DNA from: Fragilaria crotonensis
Lineage: Eukaryota > Bacillariophyta > Fragilariophyceae > Fragilariales > Fragilariaceae
Assembly: GCA_022925895.1 (NCBI GenBank)
Contig: JAKSYS010000865.1
Location: 1 to 15,133, forward strand
Direction: 5' to 3'
Length of the DNA stretch: 15,133 bases
The translations under genes and the position numbers were made by a program. Of this stretch, positions 9,957 to 15,133 are shown in pieces (position 1 is the first letter of the stretch; every line of letters starts with the position of its first letter). The notes below the pieces were generated by a model that was given only the letters and a program-made list of their open reading frames with translations, did no database searches and was not told the DNA's origin.

Positions 9957-10339
9957 TGCCCTACGCGCGAAGTAATCAGTTTTATTTTGGAGGCTAATTT
10001 GTAGCTAGTTTTAAAGGATTAATAGTTGCACCTTATTAAAAGTTATGAGACTAGTTTTTAAACAAGAGAGCAGTCCCATCCTTGGTGGGATTGGACTGTT
10101 CTCTTTCATTCATCTAGGAGACTCAGTGAGTCTCCAAGAGATGTCAGACAGTTCTCATTCTACTGTTGTACGGTTGTACTGTTGTACAGGATCAGTGTTC
10201 TATTGTTGCACTGTACTATGGTATTACTAGTCTACCGGTATATCCAAGTACTATACATGGCCATTGTATTGTAGTACTGGATACTAGTAATATAGTATAC
10301 TGTATCGCACTACGCTAAGGGCACGTGCGGTGTACTGCA
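9957..10339 (-). repeat. 3' LTR (left copy)
   Basis: It begins TGCCCTACGC at 9957, exactly where similarity to the right copy begins (14785), and I end it at the TGCA of 10336-10339 because a purine-rich tract follows directly. That gives 383 bp with TG...CA ends. Inside are two strong inverted repeats: 10065-10104 (40 bases, about 16-17 pairs per arm with few mismatches) and 10117-10135 (GGAGACTCA/TGAGTCTCC around one base). TTGTAC-type words repeat near 10165-10190, and a palindromic GCACGTGC (G-box core) lies at 10321-10328, which is the outer U3 part in element sense. Transcription would run leftward. Confidence 0.9.
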
Positions 10340-10350
10340 CTCGCTTCCCT
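10340..10350 (-). promoter_or_regulatory. Polypurine tract
   Basis: On the minus strand this reads AGGGAAGCGAG and directly precedes TGCAG, the start of the 3' LTR. It is all purine except for one C. It is the expected priming site for plus-strand DNA synthesis. It overlaps the TAG stop of the integrase frame (10349-10351). Confidence 0.7.
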
Positions 10351-11589
10351 AATTGGGCGGTACGCGTTCTTTATATGGTGTTAGTCGACGTATGTTGACA
10401 CGTTCATTGACAATGCCACGTTGAATGCGTACTGTACCATTAGCATAGGTTTCAGTAATCCGATAAGGTCCCGTACGTGGGGCGGATAATTTGGAGATCA
10501 GTCCTGGTTTTTCTAGTAGGACTTTTTCGCCAACACGGTACTCGTGTTCAATGCGTTTAGCATTTTCCTTTTTATTATTGGCGTTAATAGTATCTTGCTT
10601 ACGTTGTCTTATCCTAGCCCAATCCGTCTTTAATTGGATGGGCAACAACATGTCGCGTCCAAATACTAACTGTCCGGGTGTAGCATCTAATGTAGTATGT
10701 ACTGTACTACGTTGCCCACGCAGCTGCACTTAGAACGGTCCCCAAGGGTCATTCGCATCGAGTTCTTTTGTTCGAGTTCGAATGTCCGAAGTGCATTACC
10801 CAGTACTTGATGTACTCGTTCTACAATACCGTTTGATTGTGGGTTGTAACTGGATGACGGTTTTTCTTTCATACCATAATTCTCGCACATTTGTTTGAAT
10901 TGTGCTTTGAATTCGGAACCGTTATCATACCCTATATGTTGGGGTCGTGGATATCTCGTCAACCACGTATTATTAAACGCTTCCATAACAGTATGTGCGT
11001 TCTTATCTGGTATTGCTATGACTTCGAACCATCCTGTTACGGGATCAATCATAGTCAACGCACGAAGTGTATGCGTAGACGTTGGAGTACGTACAACGTA
11101 TGGTCCAATCAAGTCTACGTTTACACGAGACCAGGGAAGTTCTTCAGCTTCCTTAGGAGGTAAGTGTCCATACTTCTTCCTTTGTTTCTTAAATAGTTGA
11201 CACGTACGACACGTCTTACAGAATGTCTCAACGTGACTACGTAATTTTGGCCACGTACATGTTTGTCGTATCGTTGCTTCAGTGCGTGATTCGCCTGGGT
11301 GTGCTAGATACTCATGATACCAAGCCACTACGCGTTGTTGAAGTTGAATAGGAATATATATTTTTCCTTGGTACGTAATGACCTCAACTCCTTCAATTGT
11401 TTTGGTATTGAAGTTCTGACTTTTTGATTTCGTACTTCTTCGTTTAAGCTCATTATCTAACCGTTGGTATTTAGCGATTAGCATAGGACTTAACGGAAAG
11501 TCAGTTTCTTTAACGTCTGTTTTTGTCATGAAGATGTAAGCCATCGTATCATTTGTAGGCTCTGTTGGTAACTTCTCATTGAAGTTCGC
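10349..11589 (-). pseudogene. Integrase domain of pol, frameshifted
   Basis: Integrase inserts the cDNA into the host chromosome. The zinc-binding module reads WYHEYLAHPGESR near 11300-11330 and CKTCRTC near 11200-11220. The catalytic Asp codons are at 11113-11115 (VDLIGPY) and 10924-10926 (YDNGSEF), and the Glu codon is at 10819-10821 (SNGIVERVHQ). There are 34 residues between the second Asp and the Glu. Frame changes near 10695-10790 break the link to the C-terminal part, where FGRDMLLPIQLKTDW and a GPYRI motif near 10470 (the GPY/F module) precede the end PYKERVPPN and TAG at 10349-10351. No chromodomain is present. The catalytic part from about 11600 to 10790 is a single uninterrupted frame. 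Confidence 0.9.
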
Positions 11590-12089
11590 ATCTAATCTTG
11601 ACAAGGCGTCAGCAATGACGTTCTTTTCTCCTTTTATATGTAGAAAGGTAGGTCCAAACTCTTCTATCAGGAGTCTCCATCGATATACGATCAGTGGACA
11701 TTTTCTGATATAGGAGATTCTTATGATCGGTATGTACTATCAGTTTTTGACCTAATAGTATATTTTTGAATTCCTTAAGTGTTTCTACTATGGATAACAG
11801 CTCTTGTTCACCAGTCGTGTAACGTTTTTGCGCTGTTAAGTTTCCTACTGTAGAAAGCTAACGGACGGTCATTTTGCATTATGACTGCTCCCAGTTGATA
11901 ATCACTGGAGTCCGTATAAATGTGAAAGTCTTTTGAGAAGTCAGGATAAGCCAGTAATGTCTCTCGACTTATTATGGCCTTAATGTCTTCAAATGCTTTC
12001 TGTTCTTTATCGTGCCAAATAAATTTAGCTTTGGCAGAACACAGCGCCGTAAGCGGTGCTAGTATGTGACTTCTACGTCGCCACATGTC
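11590..12089 (-). pseudogene. RNase H domain of pol, frameshifted
   Basis: RNase H removes genomic RNA from the RNA-DNA hybrid. It starts with FHIYTDSSDYQLGAV, whose Asp codon is at 11910-11912, then RPLAFYSRKLNSA. One base is out of register near 11835, after which the next frame reads GEQELLSIVETLKEF and VHTDHKNLLY. A second frame change near 11680 leads to FGPTFLHIKGEKNV and ADALSRLD near 11590-11613, the usual end of this domain. The Asp residues of YTDSSD, HTDH and ADALSR are all present, so only the reading frame is damaged. Confidence 0.88.
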
Positions 12090-13079
12090 ACGGTAGTAAT
12101 TGATCATACCTAAGAAACGTCTTAACTGCCGTTTGGTAGTTGGTGGTGTCAGCCGCATAATCGCTTCCACTTTCTTAGGTTGAGGTTGGATACCGCGACG
12201 AGTAATCCAATATCCTAAGTAATCAAGCTCGGTCACAGCGAACGAGGATTTACGTAGGTTAACGGCAAAGCCAACATCAGTTAGGCGTTGCAACACGAGT
12301 TCAACATGCTGAAGATGGTCCTCGTAGGAACCTGCTGTTGTAATCAGTATGTCATCTAAGTACGCACGCACATTAGGCAAATCGCCCATAATGTCATTAA
12401 TTATGGCCTGAAAGATGTCAGGACTGCCATTCAAACCCATAGGTAGGCGACAGCGATATTTGCCCCAGGGTACAATCATTGTACATAGATAGCTGGATTC
12501 TTTATCCAGGACAATATGGTAGTAGCCCATACTTAAGTCCAGAGCCGTTCAATTAAACCCTTCAAGTTTCTGAAGAAGGTCTGCAATCTTGGGTAACGGG
12601 TATGGTTTACGTTTATGTACCTATTAAGTACACGAAAGTCCGTTAGGACTCGAACGTCACCAGTCTTTTAGGCTGTATGAACGTTGGTGCCGCCCACTCG
12701 GAGTCATTGCACTTCGTTAATACTCCTATGTCACATAAACGTTGAATTTCTTTCTTCGTTGCTCGTAGCATTTTGGTACAGGAACGGACGAGCGTGATAC
12801 GGCTTCTCATCCTTACTTAAGGGCCGTAGTTCGAGATGTACAGGCGGTACATTGAGTACGCCCAGTCCTCCACTAAACAACTTCGGATACTTTCGTAGCG
12901 AACGTACGAGTTGTTTTTGTTGATCGTTACTTAGGTGCGTATCCATGTGTGCGTAGTCATCCAGATCTAACGCACTATAGTCTGCATCCAGTATACGTTT
13001 CTGCCTCGCTTCTGCTTCCTTGAGTACCGTAGGTTCGATACTGTGGTAGTAGATAGCTGTAGCATTCTGTAGATCGGAT
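12090..13079 (-). pseudogene. Reverse transcriptase domain of pol, frameshifted and with a stop
   Basis: This is the RNA-dependent DNA polymerase. The entry segment VPPVHLELRPLSKDEKPYH lies near 12785-12855. Frame changes follow near 12780 and twice between 12600 and 12680, where PTFIQPK and VRVLTDF are seen in different frames. An in-frame TGA at 12549-12551 sits just before TALDLSMGYYHI, at a place where the family often has Trp. The catalytic Asp of LDLS follows it. YLDDIL, with YLDD at 12351-12362, is the hallmark polymerase motif, preceded by PMGLNGSPDIFQ. The connection region (RFLGMINYYRDMW) follows near 12075-12130. From 12530 to 11808 the frame is open without breaks. Catalytic residues are intact. 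Confidence 0.92.
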
Positions 13080-13759
13080 ATTACGTGTTTTTCTTTCATG
13101 GGAATTTCTACACCTTCCCATACTATCCGTTGTGTATTGAAATTAATTTCGATACCCAATTCTGATAGTAAATCTGCACCGATGATCATGTCATACTGTG
13201 CATTCTTATAACGTATGTGTGTCCTCGTGACACACCCATTGTACTATCTTTGACGTACTAAACTCGGGTAATTTGAATTTAATTTCGTTGCAGTTTTCAC
13301 GAATTGACCACCCATAGTGTGCCATCGTGTATGTGATGTTTTGAATACCGGTCCAGTTAAGCCCCGTATCGCATCCTTATATAATTGTCGCAGATGCTCC
13401 AGTGTCAGCAAAATGCGAACAATGCCGGGTTTGCCTGTTCCCATCACTTCGCCCACGACTTCGGTGGTTTTGTGTTTTTGTTTTTGTCTCTTACTGCCAT
13501 GGCCATCTTTGGATGGCAATATCTCACTAGAAAATGAACCAAAGTAGATGGAACTTTCGTCACTATCTTCTTTAGTCTCTACTGTGCTAATGGTTGTCTT
13601 GGGACTGAACATTTCCACGATTTCTGCATCCGAATTCTCGGGTGTAAAGTCGCGGACCTTACGCTTGCCAGACTTCGGGTTGCGGAAGACGCTCAAGGAT
13701 AGCGTTAAGCTGCTCCTGCGTCATCAAGACATTTCGGTCGGTAAAACCGACATTTTTCT
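13080..13759 (-). pseudogene. Aspartic protease and linker, frameshifted
   Basis: The protease matures the Gag-Pol polyprotein. Its active-site motif DTGASAT is encoded at 13386-13406 on the minus strand, but in a different frame from the long open stretch 13696-13244 that covers it, so an indel lies on each side. The downstream part MIIGADLLSELGIEINF, near 13140-13189, is the second conserved block of retroviral-type proteases. The 13450-13696 part is an acidic, Ser/Lys-rich linker (ENSDAEIVEMFSP, KEDSDESS) with no recognised domain. Frame is lost again between 13244 and 13189. Confidence 0.82.
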
Positions 13760-14750
13760 TACCAGGTTTCTGTTTCCCTTGTTCTCAGGGTTAAACCAAC
13801 AGTCTTTCGTAGTATGATTCATACGACCGCAATGCGCACTTCTTATACTTAGACGACTGTGTTTTGGCCGTTGCCATTTTGTCAGCGGACTTACCGTTCC
13901 AATTGCCCTTTTCGTGCCCTCAGGGTTATCGGATTTGTCCACCTTACGACGCTTTGGCCTCAAGTGCCTGTCTGAGTTCAAGTTTCTCAAAATAATCAAC
14001 AGTGCCTTGAAAATCGAACTTATAAAGCTCGATGTTCGCACCAAGAATGACCGCTTGCCATTCTTCAGGCTTCGCCTGGTTGAGAATTTGAATCAAGTCG
14101 TCATCAGACAATTTAGACGGTTCAGCCTTACCTTCTTCCCGTGGAAAATACGGTAAGTAATTATTTAGCTCGCGTAAACGCGTAGCAAAGTTACGAACCG
14201 TATGACTTCCAAGACGTAGGTAATGCTGCATGTACACCACCTGCTTCTGGTACGCATGCAAGATTGGGAAGTAAGACTTACCAACTTCCGTCATTACCAG
14301 CTGGAAAATCTCGTTTGAGTCTTCCTCTGTCGTGCGGGACCCGCTACGTTCTCCGTATCGAGTCTACGCCACGTTTGCTGGAATTTGTCTCTTGCACTGC
14401 CCTTAAGTAGTGCAAGAGCCATAGACGCTTTTGTTCGCCAGACTCGAGCGGATAGTCACGAATGACCTCCTCGAGCTCTATGCGCCACTTCACCCACGCT
14501 TCTGGCGAGGTGTCGTAGTCTCCAAACAAACGAATTCTCTTTCGATATTTTTGGAGTTCGCATTTCCGGCTTCAATCGGGACGTCGATTTTTTTATAGTT
14601 GCCCTCATCGTCAGATTTCTCTGTCGATTTCTTGGGCCTATCAAAATAAATCGACGGCGGATTCAACGCGAGGTTCGACTGACGGAATGCGACATGTTCC
14701 GCAGACGAATTTTCAGACGCTTTGCGCTTACCTTTATTTTTGTTCGTCAT
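13760..14750 (-). pseudogene. Gag (capsid and zinc knuckle), frameshifted
   Basis: Gag packages the element RNA into virus-like particles. The likely start is the ATG at 14750-14748 (MTNKNKGKRKASENSS), only 34 bases from the LTR. After a basic, disordered N terminus the frame changes near 14530 to GDYDTSPEAWVKWRIELEE, then again before 14294, where YMQHYLRLGSHTVRNFATRL and EEWQAVILGANIELYKF form the capsid-like part. Further changes near 13950-14000 lead to a basic segment and the zinc knuckle, CGRMNHTTKDCW near 13808-13840. The first Cys of the CCHC set lies in another frame (KKCA) just upstream, so an indel splits the knuckle. A basic C terminus follows. Confidence 0.85.
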
Positions 14751-14784
14751 GGTGATGTACTGACTACTGGGAGTGAATTCACTG
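14751..14784 (-). promoter_or_regulatory. Leader with expected primer-binding site
   Basis: In element sense this is the 34 bases between the 5' LTR and the gag ATG, where a tRNA primer site normally starts within a few bases of the LTR. It does not begin with TGG, the complement of a tRNA CCA end. Instead it starts with one base and then AGTGAATTCACT (14772-14783), a perfect 12-bp palindrome. Priming may use an internal tRNA region or a self-primed mechanism; neither can be shown from this sequence. Confidence 0.45.
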
Positions 14785-15133
14785 TGCCCTACGCGAAGTA
14801 ATCAGTTTTATTTTGGAGGCTAATTTGTAGCTAGTTTTAAAGGATTAATAGTTGCACCTTATTAAAAGTTATGAGACTAGTTTTTAAAACAAGAGAGCAG
14901 TCCCATCCTTGGTGGGATTGGACTGTTCTCTTTCATTCATCTAGGAGACTCAGTGAGTCTCCAAGAGATGTCAGACAGTTCTCATTCTACTGTTGTACGG
15001 TTGTACTGTTGTACAGGATCAGTGTTCTATTGTTGCACTGTACTATGGTATTACTTCTACCGGTATATCCAAGCAATACATGGCCATTGTATTGTAGTAC
15101 TGGTACTAGTAATATAGTATACTGTATCGCACA
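14785..15133 (-). repeat. 5' LTR (right copy), truncated by window end
   Basis: Begins TGCCCTACGC at 14785 and matches the left LTR to about 15132, where the window stops; about 30 bases are expected to be missing. Compared with the left copy I count about one substitution and five small indels of one or two bases, near 14796, 14888, 15055, 15075 and 15104. The two hairpins recur at 14892-14931 and 14944-14962 without change. Confidence 0.92.

Larger units (their letters stand above)
9957..15133 (-). mobile_element. Ty3/gypsy LTR retrotransposon, 5' LTR cut by window end
   Basis: Two near-identical LTRs flank 4445 bp of internal sequence (10340-14784). Read on the minus strand the order is gag, protease, reverse transcriptase, RNase H, integrase. 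Integrase last, after RNase H, marks Ty3/gypsy rather than Ty1/copia. A polypurine tract abuts the left LTR. No chromodomain follows the integrase. The gag type (YMQHYLRLGSHTVRNFATRL) and the integrase ending look like elements frequent in diatoms. Many small indels break the coding frames. The likely 5-bp target duplication, CATCC at 9952-9956 on the left, cannot be checked on the right because the window ends inside the LTR. Confidence 0.93.

Noticed and set aside
9699-10004. A separate small gene starting at a GTG and ending inside the LTR
   Set aside because: Its first part is better explained as the continuation of the upstream protein after a frameshift, and its last part is just LTR sequence.
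9957-10323. LTR ending at AGGGCA (10323), which would mirror the TGCCCT start
   Set aside because: The purine-rich tract then would lie 16 bases away. Ending at TGCA (10339) puts it directly next to the LTR, as expected.
10891-11200. Plus-strand frames within the integrase region
   Set aside because: They are antisense to a strong integrase match and have no domain of their own.
1-15133. tRNA, rRNA or CRISPR-like arrays
   Set aside because: Scanned by eye for tRNA T-loop signatures and regularly spaced repeats; the few TTCGA-type matches lie in coding regions without a cloverleaf, and no regular array exists.

Overview
The window looks like a transposon-rich stretch of a eukaryotic nuclear genome. 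A diatom or close stramenopile relative is the best guess. The evidence is two short GTAAGT...CAG introns in one gene, a Ty3/gypsy-type gag-pol whose integrase resembles those common in diatoms, and two DNA-transposon transposases of types I associate with diatoms. The organism call rests on remembered family resemblance, not on a database search.

Layout from left to right. Positions 30-938 (+) hold a three-exon gene of unknown function whose 5' end probably lies outside the window; it is the only apparently intact gene here. Positions 939-1440 are AT-rich, non-coding and contain a repeated 18-bp word. Positions 1441-3197 (+) are a hAT-like (DUF659-type) transposase broken by two frameshifts and a late stop. 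Positions 3198-4632 hold an inverted repeat, a possible remnant of a DNA-binding-protein gene, and otherwise nothing clear. Positions 4633-7186 (-) are a DDE-superfamily transposase spread over several frames. Positions 7187-7900 have no gene I can support. Positions 8045-9956 (+) are a long reading frame of unknown family with one frameshift at a C run, cut off by the next element. Positions 9957-15133 (-) are a nearly complete Ty3/gypsy LTR retrotransposon. Its order is 5' LTR, gag with zinc knuckle, protease, reverse transcriptase, RNase H, integrase, polypurine tract, 3' LTR, with the 5' LTR cut by the window end.

The retrotransposon inserted into the 8045-9956 reading frame, so this is a nested insertion. 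Its two LTRs are almost identical in substitutions (about one over roughly 350 bp) yet differ by five small indels. All three transposon coding regions are broken mainly by one- or two-base indels while their key motifs survive. Either these are recently inactivated copies or the assembly carries uncorrected indel errors; the indel-heavy pattern makes the second possibility serious.

I found no convincing new multi-gene system. The most interesting items are the unusual primer-binding region with a 12-bp palindrome next to the LTR, the strong hairpins inside the LTRs, the unknown 532-residue protein, and the lineage-type DDE transposase.
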